The position numbers and the translations under genes were made by a program. The notes beneath the pieces were generated by a model that searched no databases, was not told where the DNA came from, and saw nothing but the letters and a program-made list of their open reading frames with translations. Shown here in pieces: positions 1 through 9,240 of a DNA stretch of 64,000 bases. Origin of the DNA: Kalaharituber pfeilii (Eukaryota; Ascomycota; Pezizomycetes; Pezizales; Pezizaceae); assembly GCA_015179045.1 (NCBI GenBank), contig WHUZ01000064.1, positions 124,001 through 188,000 of the forward strand, in the 5' to 3' direction. Position 1 is the first letter of the stretch; every line of letters starts with the position of its first letter.

Positions 1-164
1 TCCAAAATCGCTTGAATTTACGTAAATGGCCTGGTCAGCCTGGACTGGCCTGAATGGCCTGGACCGGCCTGATTGGCCTGATTGTTTCAGGCCGCCTGCG
101 CCGGTCCAGGCGGCCCTCACGGCCTGGCCTGATTGTTCAGGCCTGGCCTGGCCTGTTGGATTCA
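1..164. repeat. GGCCTG-rich minisatellite block
   Basis: The block is dominated by GGCCTG/CAGGCC words with spacers such as GATT, GACCG and AATG. Its first 28 bases are the reverse complement of a segment near 6800-6826 and 11247-11276 (TTACGTAAATT then AGCGATTTTGGA), so it is one arm of a dispersed repeat family. No coding potential is credible. Confidence 0.8.
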
Positions 165-562
165 TTGGGTAATGTACTACCTCCATATATTATATTTAAG
201 CCAAAAACACATATAATGGGGTGGTATACTGGTGTTAATGAAGATGATACTGAAGTACGATTTAACTACTCACCTAAAGGATAGACAGATAATAAAATAA
301 GTCTTGACTATTTGCAGAATCATTTCATTCCTAGAGTCCAAAAAAATATAGATAAGCGTTTTCCTCTTCTTTTTTTATCGGATGGACATGCTTCTCATTG
401 TACTTGAGAATTTCTTTATTGGTGTATGGAAAACAATATTACTCTTTGTCTTCCTCCACATTCTATGCATTTACTACAGCCTTTAGATGTCGGGTTATTT
501 GAACCATTACAGTTTGCATATAGCAAAGATGTGGATAACTATACCAGGGATAATTTTTGATG
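165..562 (+). pseudogene. Degenerate pogo/Fot-type DDE transposase fragment
   Basis: Conceptual translation gives a recognisable DDE-superfamily endonuclease core: LPPYIIFKPKTHIMGWYTG, then FNYSPKG, TDNKISLDYLQNHFIP, a region around LSDGHASHCT (the D of the second catalytic block) and, after a frameshift, QPLDVG followed by FEPLQFAYSKD. Stops and frameshifts near 284, 405 and 450 make it non-functional. It is flanked on the left by the GGCCTG block, as are the related non-coding pieces at 8.06 and 11.26 kb, so these may all derive from one pogo-like element family. The family call rests on motif recognition only. Confidence 0.7.
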
Positions 563-564
563 TG

Positions 565-655
565 ATCTCGCGCGCCGAGTCTCTCCAGAGGTAGGTATGT
601 CAGACCCAGTCTATTCCTTTCTCGTGCTCTCTCTCGCTTTGCCTCCTGTCTCATG
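565..655 (-). pseudogene. LINE ORF2 RNase H fragment (antisense)
   Basis: Read on the minus strand it encodes the segment GMRQEAKRERARERNRLG followed by LTYLPLERLG, which matches the linker after the RNase H domain in every other ORF2 fragment here. It abuts a plus-strand fragment at 653 that carries the upstream part of the same domain. It has no tail of its own. Confidence 0.65.
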
Positions 656-1390
656 CTAGGTATACAAAGCACAGTGAACGATGCAGAACTGCTAGCAATG
701 AGCAAAGCAATGGCCCAAGATGGGGAACTGCTGATTGTCACCGATTCGAGAGTAGCCATATCAAAACTAAGAAAGATCGCGAAGGGCGGCCCAACCCACG
801 AAGGTCCGGCGAAGGAAGTACGAGACCAGTGGGAGGAAAGGACAGCCAGGGGCGACCTAGACATCGCGGTACTTTGGGTCAAGTCTCACATAGGCATCCG
901 GGGCAACACGGAGGCCGACAGAGCAGCCAAAGTCTTTTTTTTTTTTTTTTTTTTTCACGTGACCCCGCATGCAGCTGTTCGCCAAGGCAGGGCAGCAGCC
1001 AAAGTCGGGACAGCCTTGCAATACCAGGACGAGATAGTCACGGAAGCAGGCATGAGACAACACGCGAAGGCACGGAGAGCTGGCGAAAGAAATAGACTCC
1101 AGCTAAGTTATCGCCCTCTACAAAGGCTAGGCAACAGAACAGCAGTAGCGACACTCGCAGGCATCCTCGGGAATAAGGGACTAAGACAATGGAGACACCA
1201 AATAGGTCAATTCGACTTGCCGGAGTGCAGGTGGTGCGGCAAAGCCCTGGAGAACATCAACCACATACTAAGCGACTGCGAAGTGTGGAGGCGGAAATGG
1301 CCTGGGGGGTGAGACAGATCTGAGAACCCCACCAAAACCCGAAAAGGAAGGGGAAGGAGACAAACTGACGGAGCTACTGAAGTGGGCAGG
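653..1390 (+). pseudogene. LINE ORF2 C-terminus: RNase H and terminal C2HC
   Basis: This fragment runs from the RNase H core (STVNDAELLAMSKA, LLIVTDSRVAI, VLWVKSHIGIRGNTEAD) through the linker to the terminal zinc-binding motif ECRWCGKALENINH...C and WRRKWPGG. The acidic residues of the RNase H site (E in NDAELLA, D in VTDSR, D in EADRAAK) are present. The 5' half of ORF2 (endonuclease, RT) is missing, as expected for 5' truncation. The frame is broken by a 59-bp class B tail insertion at 935-993. The 3' UTR continues to the class A tail at 1531-1585. Confidence 0.85.
935..993 (-). mobile_element. Tail-only class B retro-insertion
   Basis: A run of 21 T is followed by the reverse complement of the class B tail (CACGTGACCCCGCATGCAGC, then TGTTCGCCAAGGCAGGGC). 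It is bounded by a 13-bp direct repeat AGCAGCCAAAGTC at 922-934 and 994-1006. Nothing but the ~38-bp tail and poly(A) was inserted. Removing the insert restores the RNase H reading frame. Confidence 0.9.
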
Positions 1391-1585
1391 GCGGGAGTAG
1401 AATTCTACACATTTTCGATGGGAAGAGACTTCCACCTTGACACTTTTATTTCCCTCTCATTTTTATTATCGACATTTTCCACTCCATTTTCTTTCATGTA
1501 CCTAACCACTCCCTTTCATGTACTTGAGCTCGCCATAGCCCCCAGGGCGGCACGCGAGTAATGATATAAAAAAAAAAAAAAAAAA
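1391..1585 (+). other. LINE 3' UTR and class A tail with poly(A)
   Basis: A non-coding T/C-rich UTR ends in the class A hairpin (CTCGC, CATA, GCCC, CCA, GGGC, GGCA, then CGCGAG), followed by TAATGATAT and about 18 A. It is the 3' end of the ORF2 fragment upstream. Confidence 0.8.
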
Positions 1586-1713
1586 GACCTGGACCTGGCG
1601 ATAATGTGGGTGAAGTCTCACACGAGCATAAAAGGCAACACCGAGGCAGACAAAGCAGCGAAGGTAGGAACCGCCCTGCAATACCAAGACGAGACGATCA
1701 CTGAGGCTGGCAT

Positions 1714-2291
1714 TTTTTTTTTTTTTTTTATATCAGTACTCGCATGCCGCCCAATAATAATGGGCTATTTTTTTTTTTTTTTTTTTTTTTAAATTTCATT
1801 AATCGCGTGCCGTCCTTGGGGCTATGGCGATGTGTAGATACATGAACTATATGAAAGTAATGAACTAAAAATAGATAACCCCCTACTCCTCCGCTGCCCA
1901 TTCCCGCCCATTCCAGGATCTCCATTATATTCGTGTCTTTCTCCGCCTGTCTTATTCCTTCCGCGCCCTTAGTGTTCTTTCTTCGCCATGCCTGACAGTC
2001 ACTCCTTATGTGCTCCCAGTTCTCCGGTGCCTTGCCGCACCACCTGCACTCCGGCGAAGTGGCCTTCCCTATCTTGAATCTCCACTCCTTCAGTCCCTTG
2101 TTGCCAAGTATGCCTGCTAGGGTGGTCAATGCTCGACGCTTGTCAATCCTGTGTAAGGGTCGATGGTTCAGGTCGGCTTGGTTTCTCTCCTCGGCTCGGG
2201 AGGCTTTGTATTCTTGTCTTATGCCGGCTTCCGTTACGATTTCGTTCTGGCATTGTAAGGCGGTGCCGATACCCAATGGGCTATGGCGAGA
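1714..2291 (-). mobile_element. Tail-only class A insertion, itself split by a LINE
   Basis: The outer insert is a poly(T) run plus an inverted class A tail, bounded by the 14-bp repeat ACTGAGGCTGGCAT (1700-1713 and 2292-2305). Its hairpin loop is split by the LINE at 1769-2274. When that LINE is removed only the tail remains. Confidence 0.88.
1769..2274 (-). mobile_element. 5'-truncated LINE ORF2 copy, nested
   Basis: A minus-strand copy flanked by the 10-bp repeat AATGGGCTAT (1759-1768 and 2275-2284). It contains poly(T), a class A tail of the ATCGC/GCGAT subtype, a short UTR and an open ORF2 end with the linker (IVTEAGIRQEYKASRAEERN), LAGILGNKGLKEWR and the zinc motif ECRWCGKAPENWEH. It sits inside another element's tail hairpin, making it one of the youngest insertions in the stack. 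Confidence 0.88.
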
Positions 2292-2640
2292 ACTGAGGCT
2301 GGCATGAAACAGCTCGCGAGATCACAAAGAGCCAGCGAACGGAACAGATTAGGACTGAGCTGCTGCCCACTACAACGCCTAGGCACGCGAGTCGCCACCC
2401 TAGCCGGCATACTGGGGAACAAAGGACTACAGCACTGGAGACACCGGATTGGGAAAGCCGATGGTCCAGAGTGTAGATGGTGTGGCAAAAGCTTGGAGAC
2501 CACTGCACACGTGCTAAAACGAGTGCGAAGTATGGAAACGAAAATGGCCGGGAGGGGAATTGGACCTTAAAACCCCCCCCGAAGACAGACGACGAAGGGG
2601 ACAGACTGGTGGAACTGTTAGAATGGGCGGGACGGGAATA

Positions 2641-3198
2641 ACGGGTGGGATTAGCTTTATCTTCCTTAAACCATGTACTTCCTTATTTTACGTTAAATTT
2701 CCTTTACCTACTGTACCAAAAAGTGCGGTGTTATTGCTATAGTTTTGATCTGGTTGTGATATGGTTATCATGCTAACCGGGTATTAATTGGCTTTCACGA
2801 TTTAATCCATGTATTGGTACAATAATTTCTTGGCAAGAATAATGTATCTGGTGAGTACGTATTTCATGAATTAGTATAGGCTAATTCTATAATTCCAACA
2901 ATTCCATTTGAATCCTGTAATGGTTGGAATATGTACATGCATATATTTGACATCTATTCTGGATGTACCTTAGGTTGTATTATTCATTTTACATTCTCCA
3001 CTTCCACATACATATGGTATCCTTCTCGCTTTCAGTATATTACTCAGTAGCAAGTATATAGTTAGTCTAACCTTCATGGAATTTCAAGTACAGCAAAATG
3101 ACAGTACATTTGAAAATATGCTTCAGCAAGAGTATATACAGTAAAGAATGCATTTGCAGGAAAGTATGTACTAGGAAGGATGCAGTGTATATTGGAAG

Positions 3199-3199
<1 letters not shown>
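2641..3199. other. AT-rich stretch without a gene
   Basis: LINE 3' UTR-like sequence at the left grades into AT-rich DNA. No ORF, tail or repeat that I can support. Confidence 0.5.
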
Positions 3200-3232
<33 letters not shown>

Positions 3233-3345
3233 CTCATATAACCTCGCTTGCAGCTGTTCGCCATGGCAGGGTCCCTGGACTGAAGTCCTTATGGCTCGGA
3301 GACAGGCACCTAAAAACAAACAACTCACTATATACACTGACATTC
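3200..3345 (-). mobile_element. Class B element with short non-coding body
   Basis: About 30 T are followed by a class B tail (ATAACCTCGCTTGCAGC, CATGGCAGGG) and then GTCCCTGGACTGAAGTCC and GGCTCGGAGACAGGC, which resemble the bodies of the longer class B copies at 14.8 and 21.3 kb. No target duplication was found. Confidence 0.6.
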
Positions 3346-3404
3346 ACAAGAGAATAGAGGAAATAAAACCCATGAGACAACCCGCTCCTCTAAAAATGAA
3401 AGAT

Positions 3405-3700
3405 TTACGTTGTCAAGTCCATTTCCTCCACGTCCCTCCTCTTCTCCTTTCTGTCCACCTTTGAATTTCTGTCCCAGTTATACAGGCACGAATTGTACCA
3501 CTTGCCTGACAACCTTACCTTCGCTAATGTTTGGCTATTCGATTCCACCTCCCCCTTCAGGTAGATGACAACCGAGCTAGCCTTCTTTCCCTCCCTCCTC
3601 TCTTTCTTTACCAACCATCTTGCCACAATAATCTTTCCCATCCAGAGGTTCACAGTCTCTATCCAATCTCTTACTTTCCCGAGTTTCTTTGTCACTACAA
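3405..3700 (-). pseudogene. LINE ORF1 RNA-binding-domain fragment
   Basis: The minus-strand translation contains the conserved ORF1 C-terminal block LGKVRDWIE...ARWLVKKERREGKKASS, then VVIYLKGEV, VRLSGKWY and YNWDR. This RRM-like region recurs at 13.2, 14.0, 16.6, 46.5 and 54.9 kb. No tail is attached. Confidence 0.7.
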
Positions 3701-3818
3701 TTCTATGCACGAAAATCGTATGACTGGATTGCGGGAGTGTTCTGTTACGGGCGTGAGAGGCTAGGCTCCGGTGGGCGCTGGAAGGCACTGGATGTTACGG
3801 CTAAGGAGGTGCGTATTC

Positions 3819-3957
3819 GGCAGGCCGGAGTCGCTACGGAGGTGTATATACTGCGGGCCGGAGTGGCTACGGAGGCGTTTATGCTGCGGGCCGAAATGGC
3901 TACGGAGGCGTATATGCTGCGGGCCGAAATGGCTACGGAGGCGTATATACGGCGAGC
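3819..3957. repeat. 33-bp tandem repeat
   Basis: About four imperfect copies of a 33-bp unit containing CTGCGGGCCG and TGGCTACGGAGGCGT. The unit is a multiple of three and so stays open in several frames (for example MLRAEMATEAY repeated). No surrounding gene can be supported. Confidence 0.8.
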
Positions 3958-4030
3958 CGGAAGGGCAGCTGTTTTGCGTGGAGCGCGCAGCGGAGCGGAG
4001 CGGTTCACGGGCGTAATGAGGAAACGATAG

Positions 4031-4900
4031 GTTTCAGAGTAATAGAGAACTTAGAACACCGCTTGTGTCTTGATTCTTCAATTGTGCTATCGCCTGTGCT
4101 TAAATAGACTGAGCGCATCATACATGACTAGGCAAGCAAATAAAGAAACAGCAATTCCTCAACAATGCCAATAATCGTAACAAAGAAACATGCAAAAGTA
4201 GTACAGTCACAAGATAATACTATGTACTAATGCATGTGCGCATACACCGAGTGCTTAACAAGTCCAAGACCATAAACAATGACACACACTTCCTTGGCAC
4301 TTCCCTATTCGATAAGAACTTTCTGCCAAGCCTCACGGGTGATCAAGCCGCTCTAGCAGCATTGGTCTTACGAACAGTTCAGGGTAAGTGTTCCCCTACG
4401 CGGCTAAGTCTTACCTTAGCCGTAATATGTTCTTTCTTTTGGGATTGGCTTTAGAGATAGTGCTAGAGATAGTTTTTTGGACATTTCCTGCTTGGGGGGA
4501 CTGGTACTCTGTCCCCTTTTTGGTTTTTTAGATCAGGAAGCAGTGGACTTTGTTCGGCTTTCTGGTGGCGGCACTGGAGGTAGGTCCAATTTGTTCCCTT
4601 TCAGGAGTGTGCTTAGTGGAAGCTTTTGGGAGATGACTGCTGCATAAGATGGCTTTAGTGGTATCTCCAGATCAGTCTGTGTTTCCCCTTCCTTCACAAA
4701 ATGTGCCAGGATGTTCCTATGAAATCTTGTACAATTAAAATCTCTTATCCTCAGTATGACATAGTTAAGAGATGCATATATAGAGATGCTCAGAGAGTGA
4801 CGTTACTTTTTCTTTTAAGCTACATTTATGGTCGTTCAGGAGGAAAAGAGGGGAGGGAGGGAACTGATTCTGGGTACTATGTTGTCTATAAATTCATAGC
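4031..4900. other. No gene recognised
   Basis: Short ORFs only, with no convincing domain, splice pattern or repeat. Confidence 0.45.
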
Positions 4901-4902
4901 AC

Positions 4903-4962
4903 ATCGCCATAGCCCATAGGGCGGCCAGCGATTAATGATATAAAAAAAACAAAAAAAAAACA
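4903..4962 (+). mobile_element. Tail-only class A insertion (ATCGC subtype)
   Basis: The hairpin uses ATCGC paired with GCGAT and GCCC paired with GGGC, followed by TAATGATAT and A-rich sequence. Nothing resembling a LINE body lies upstream. No clear target duplication. Confidence 0.65.
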
Positions 4963-4984
4963 CTCAATGACATTAGCTATTTGA

Positions 4985-5200
4985 GCTTAAATAGTAGGCT
5001 CAGAACATAGAAAGATAGGCTTAGAATATAGGCCTATAATAGGCTCAGAATGGAGGGCTGTAATAGGCTCAGAATGTAGGAAGATAGGCTCAGAACGTAG
5101 GCTATAATAGGCTTAGAATAGAGGGCTGCAATAGGCTCAGAACATAGGCCTGTAATAGGCTTAGAATGGAGAGTTGTAATACTTAGAATAGAGGTCTGTA
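4985..5200. repeat. Minisatellite of AATAGGCTCAGAA units
   Basis: Irregular tandem copies of a unit of roughly 26-30 bp with the core ATAGGCT(C/T)AGAA, followed by variable text such as TAGGCCT or GGAGGGCTG. Copies have diverged. Confidence 0.75.
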
Positions 5201-6585
5201 ATCTTATTAGTAGTATATTCTTAAGAATATTAATAAAATACCTTTCAAATGATTAAAATCTCTAGACAGAAATTAAGATCCATTAAGCTAACATACTATT
5301 AGAGAGAAGGAAGGAAGAAGACCTACTAGCTCTTAAGACAAACTCTGTAAAACTGTTTCATTACGTTGGGACCTAAAAATTCTGGATCTAGCGAATAAGT
5401 TAGCTATGAGAAAGTATGGAGGGATAGCCATATGGAGAACAACTGCTTTATCTTTCTAGTAGCGGAAAACATCAGATTAAATGGAAAAGGATTAGCTAAA
5501 GCTATGAGAAAGTATCGCAAAATTAGCTATATGGAGGGAATCGACTTCTCGCTTCCTATGAAGTCTTTATATAGAAAGGTTCTTATAAAGAAGGTTTATT
5601 GAGAGGAAGTACTGAATGAAATCTCGAGACTCAAAGTGTCGGAAGGTTCCCATAAGTGGGTGTGAAGGCCCCATGGTAGTAGTCTCATACCAAGGCACTG
5701 TAGAGGAGGAAAGCAGACTTGAGGGAAGAAGGAGTAAATCACTGGAATTGAACGAGGTCTATGGATCTGACTTTCTTCAACCTTGTAATAATGATTGTTG
5801 TATACTGCAGAGAAGGCCTCCTCCTCGCCCTTTTATTATACCTGTAATTCTCAAGTACCCCTTCCCCTTTTGGTAGTCTCCCAGTTTTTCAACCCGCTGA
5901 ACCTTCTAGTACTCTCTCCTCTGGCCTTTCTTTACCACGGCATGTGAAATGCTAAGGTCCTCTCCAGGTTTGCGACAGCGCTAGATTAGTATAGTACCGA
6001 AAATAGTAGTTACCATAACTACTGCCTCAATAACACTTGAGTCCTATTACTGAGCACTTATTTCCAGTGCCCCAAACCAGAGACTGTGCAATCCCAGTTC
6101 CTTGGCAAGTAGGTACTCCATGACCTTATTATATTTGGAGGTTAAATAACTGGCAAGCGGAAGCAGATTACTGAATGATGCTAATGGCCAAATACAGCCA
6201 ATGATAGCAGCAGCCGAATAATGGATCGACATAGCAGTGACCTCAGTGCGACTCAGGATGAAGCGACTGGATGCGTACTAACATAAGGATTGCCCCAATG
6301 GTTGAGCAGCATCTTAGTGGTCTTCTCTCTCGTCATTATGCTCCATGTAAAGTATGTATGCATGTCGTCATTACCTGATCATTCAATACCTGATCGTTCA
6401 GTACTTATTCACATCGTCTATAACATCTGTTCATTTTCCTATAACAAATTCTGTACTGATTAACTAAATAGTAATGATACAGCCACTCTCTCTACATTCT
6501 TCTCGTATTATGTACCTACGTACTCAAGAACAATTCGGATTATCCTATAGCTCATGTGCTATCACTGTATTCCTTACATGAGGCC
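5201..6585. other. AT-rich intergenic stretch
   Basis: No ORF with family features, no splice-consistent exon set and no recognisable repeat. Confidence 0.45.
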
Positions 6586-6589
6586 AATG

Positions 6590-6827
6590 AATCCAACAGG
6601 CTAGGCCAGGCCAGGCCAACTGGAGGCCAGGCGTACCTAAATAACCTCGCCATAGCCCCCAGGGCGGGACGCGAGTAATGAAATAAAAAAAAAAAAAAAA
6701 AAATCAGGCCAGGCCGTGAGGGCCGGTCCAGACCATTCAGGCTGGCCCAGGCCAACCAGGCCGGTCCAGGCCATTCAGGCCAGTCCAGGCCGACCAGGCC
6801 ATTTACGTAAATTCAAGCGATTTTGGA
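6590..6827. repeat. GGCCTG/CAGGCC array with a tail-only insertion
   Basis: An array of CAGGCC words ends in TTACGTAAATTCAAGCG. It is interrupted at about 6643-6704 by a plus-strand class A tail plus poly(A). GGCCAGGC on the left and AGGCCAGGC on the right are a possible target duplication, but the repeat background makes this ambiguous. Confidence 0.7.
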
Positions 6828-8059
6828 GACAAATATACACAAGCATATCTAGGAACGTAGCGACATACGGGAGCTGGGCATGGACCACATATGCAAAAGG
6901 GGCACCGGCGCATAAGAAGCTAAGGGAACTGGAGAAATGGCAATACACGGTAGCGAGAAACATCACTGGAGCACCGTGGGGCACCAGGAGGACGATAGTC
7001 GAGGGGATCGTCAACCTGGAGCCAATCGAGACATTCATTTCAGGGGAAAAAGACAGAGTGGAAGCCCGGACGCTGAGATTCTCTGACGAGGAGATTCTCG
7101 AACCGGAGCAAGACACGACCTATCTGAGAGGAGACCTACGACACCGGGATCCACTACCGATACACACGTTCCCCACCCAACCCAGCAACCTCACAAAGGA
7201 GGAATGGGAAGCCATAATCCAAAAAGAAACGGACGAAGGGTGGGAAGGAATTTACACAGACGGGAGCAGAGTGGAGGAGTCAACGGGAGCCGGGGTTTAC
7301 GGGCCATCCAACGGGACACAATACCATTACCTAGGACGGAGAAACACGGTAAACGACGGAGAATTCGTCGCCATCAGCAAAGCCCTAACGACGCCAGGGC
7401 AGACGTTGATTATAACTGATTCCCAAACGGCGATCGCCAAGATCCAAAAAATAGCCAGGGGAGATCCTAACGTCGACGGAGCCTCCCGTGAGGTGAGAAG
7501 ACAATGGGAGGAAAGAGCAACGCGAGGGGACCTGGACCACGCGGTTATGTGGGTAAAAAGCCACAAGGGGGTGGAGGGCAACACCGAGGCGGACAGAGCG
7601 GCCAAAATTGGCACTGCGTTACAGTCCCGGAACGAAATTGTGTTGGAAGCCGGCATAAGACAGGAATACAAGGCCATTCGGGCCGTGGGGAGGAACCAAG
7701 CCGAATTGAACTACCGACCCCTACACAGAATAGACAGCCGGCAGAAGACAGGAATACAAGGCCATCCGGGCCGTGGGGAGGAACCAAGCCGAATTGAACT
7801 ACCGACCCCTACACAGAACACATAAAGAGTCAATGCCAGACATGGCAAAGAAAAAACGCGAAAGGAGCGGAGGGAATAAGGCAACCGGAAAAAGACACGA
7901 ACTTGATGGAGATATTGGAATGGGCATCGGAGGAGTAGGATATAATTTTCTTGTCACTAAACCCTTTTCTCTTTTCTCATCTAGATGTATTTAGACATCG
8001 CCATAGCCCAAAGGGCGGCATGCGATTAATGAAATAAAAAAAAAAAAAAAAAAAAAAAA
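6828..8059 (+). mobile_element. 5'-truncated LINE with ORF2 thumb/RNase H
   Basis: The 1232-bp insert is bounded by the 12-bp repeat AGCGATTTTGGA (6816-6827 and 8060-8071). The same sequence without the insertion occurs at 11271-11282, giving an empty-site paralogue. It ends with a class A tail of the ATCGC/GCGAT subtype and about 28 A. Confidence 0.92.
6830..7824 (+). pseudogene. LINE ORF2: RT thumb and RNase H domain
   Basis: The frame begins inside the RT C-terminal region (IYTSISRNVATYGSWAWTTY, then LRELEKWQYTVARNITGAPW) and continues through RNase H: IYTDGSR (first D), VNDGEFVAIS (E), IITDSQTAIAKIQ (D), MWVKSHKGVEGNTEADRAAK (last D). The catalytic set is complete. Downstream, a segment of about 85 bp (7660-7744) is tandemly duplicated at 7745-7818. 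This destroys the linker and removes the terminal zinc motif, so the copy is dead. RNase H would degrade the RNA template during reverse transcription. Confidence 0.88.
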
Positions 8060-8400
8060 AGCGATTTTGGAATTTAACCCAGGTGAATTAGATTTTAATA
8101 GTCCTGGATATTTCCACGATCAGTAATTGACAGTTGCGCATCAGGTATCATCATCGAAGAATTGAGTCCAGTCTGTTGTATTATCTGGAAGGTCCATCAT
8201 TTCTGAAATATTTGTTAGTATATATACTTGAATACAAAGTGTGATACATACTTGAAAAAAGTCGTAGACCGCTGCTGTTTAAAATTCTAGACATACGGGA
8301 GATTCTACTCATCTAAATACTCAAACAATCTGGTAAATGCTGGCCTTAATTCAGCTGGATAGCTGTGGAGTGATTCGTTTAATTGGCCTGAACCGGCCTG
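8060..8400. repeat. Dispersed repeat, copy 1 (pogo-associated)
   Basis: About 330 bp starting GCGATTTTGGAATTTAACCC and running to CTGGATAGCTGTGGAGTGAT. It is near-identical to 11271-11600. Both copies end at a GGCCTGAACCGGCCTG array, and both start at the TTACGTAAATT junction (here displaced by the LINE). It may be the transposase 3' end of the pogo-like family seen at 165-562. Confidence 0.85.
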
Positions 8401-8594
8401 ATTGGCCTGGACTGTGAAAAGGAGTACAGAGGAATAGGCTCAGAGATGTGTGTATTCGATTCTAATGATCAATCAAGAACGGGGCTTCCAGAGCCCATAT
8501 ACAAAAACTCTATAACACGAAGTTGCATACAAAACCAGTGAACAGAACAGCTAAGTATTTGGACTGCCTAATATGGAATACTCAGTCCGGAGTG

Positions 8595-8680
8595 TTTGGG
8601 CCATCGAGGATGTTCGGAGTGCTTAGGCCATTGCGGATGTTCGGAGTGCTTAGGCCATTGCGGATGTTCGGATGTTTTAC
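8595..8680. repeat. 27-bp tandem repeat
   Basis: Two and a half copies of a unit containing GGATGTTCGGAGTGCTTAGG then CCATTGC, the first copy being slightly diverged. Confidence 0.75.
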
Positions 8681-8741
8681 ACACTCGGACTGTTTCGCTC
8701 GGACTCTTTCGCGTGTGTTCGGCTCATGGTTTCTAACATGG

Positions 8742-8855
8742 ACCGGCCTGATTGGCCTGGACCGGCCTGATTGGCCTGGACCGGCCTGATTGGCCTGGAC
8801 CGGCCTGATTGGCCTGGACCGGCCTGATTGGCCTGGACCGGCCTGATTGGCCTGG
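8742..8855. repeat. Six perfect 19-bp GGCC repeats
   Basis: Six uninterrupted copies of ACCGGCCTGATTGGCCTGG. Perfect identity implies recent expansion or homogenisation, in contrast with the diverged GGCCTG arrays elsewhere in the window. Confidence 0.95.
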
Positions 8856-8892
8856 ACTGGCCTGGTTGGCCTGATTCATGTGGATCAGGCTG

Positions 8893-8947
8893 CCCTGCCT
8901 TGGCGAACAGCTGCATGCGGGGTCACGTGAAATAAAAAAAAAAAAAA
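8893..8947 (+). mobile_element. Tail-only class B retro-insertion
   Basis: A 55-bp insert: CCCTGCCTTGGCGAACAGC, TGCATGCGGGGTCACGTG, AAAT, then poly(A). Perfect 13-bp duplication GTGGATCAGGCTG at 8880-8892 and 8948-8960. It begins exactly at the first base of the predicted hairpin. Confidence 0.93.
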
Positions 8948-8972
8948 GTGGATCAGGCTGGTCCAGGCCACT

Positions 8973-9005
8973 TTTTTTTTTTTTTTTTTTTTTTTTATTT
9001 CACGT
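8973..9005 (-). mobile_element. 33-bp micro-insertion (9 nt of tail plus poly-A)
   Basis: A run of 24 T followed by ATTTCACGT, flanked by the 12-bp repeat GTCCAGGCCACT (8961-8972 and 9006-9017). Only the last nine non-A bases of a class B tail (ACGTGAAAT in sense) were copied. Confidence 0.88.
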
Positions 9006-9175
9006 GTCCAGGCCACTGAGAATACCGGCCTGAACCGGTCTAGGCGGTTTCAGTCCAATGCAGATCACGGCCTGGCCTGAACAATCAGGGCAGGCCAGGC
9101 CCAGAGTTTCACGGTCCAGGCCAGTCCAGGCCTCCGGTTGGCCTGGCCTGGCCTGGCCTGCTAGATTCATTGCCT
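9006..9175. repeat. GGCCTG-rich array
   Basis: Mixed-orientation GGCCTG/CAGGCC words, a continuation of the 8.7-9.0 kb block. Confidence 0.7.
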
Positions 9176-9240
9176 GCAATACCTGTCAAATTCAGCTTAC
9201 TGTGACTGTAGTTGCCTCAACCTGACCCTGCCTGATAAAA

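Larger units (their letters stand above)
1586..2640 (+). pseudogene. LINE ORF2 RNase H end, interrupted by nested insertions
   Basis: Segments 1586-1713 and 2306-2640 are two halves of one ORF2 C-terminus. The first ends in QYQDETITEAGM; the second resumes with KQLARSQRASERNRLG and runs to the ECRWCGKSLETTAH zinc motif. The halves are separated by a tail-only insertion that itself contains a second LINE. Both breakpoints carry direct repeats, so the order of events can be read directly. Confidence 0.85.

Noticed and set aside
463..882. 139-codon minus-strand ORF
   Set aside because: It runs antisense across LINE RNase H and pogo debris; the codon pattern is a shadow.
565..1390. Possible twin-primed (5'-inverted) LINE, because an inverted RNase H piece abuts a forward one
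   Set aside because: The inverted piece repeats sequence that is also present in the forward piece and lies downstream in the domain, so it cannot be the inverted 5' part of the same cDNA.
1778..1800. ORFs rich in F or K runs across T/A tracts
   Set aside because: They are translations of poly(T)/poly(A) tails joined to flanking sequence.
8742..8855. Regular repeats considered as a CRISPR array
   Set aside because: No unique spacers (units are identical and contiguous) and the genome is eukaryotic.
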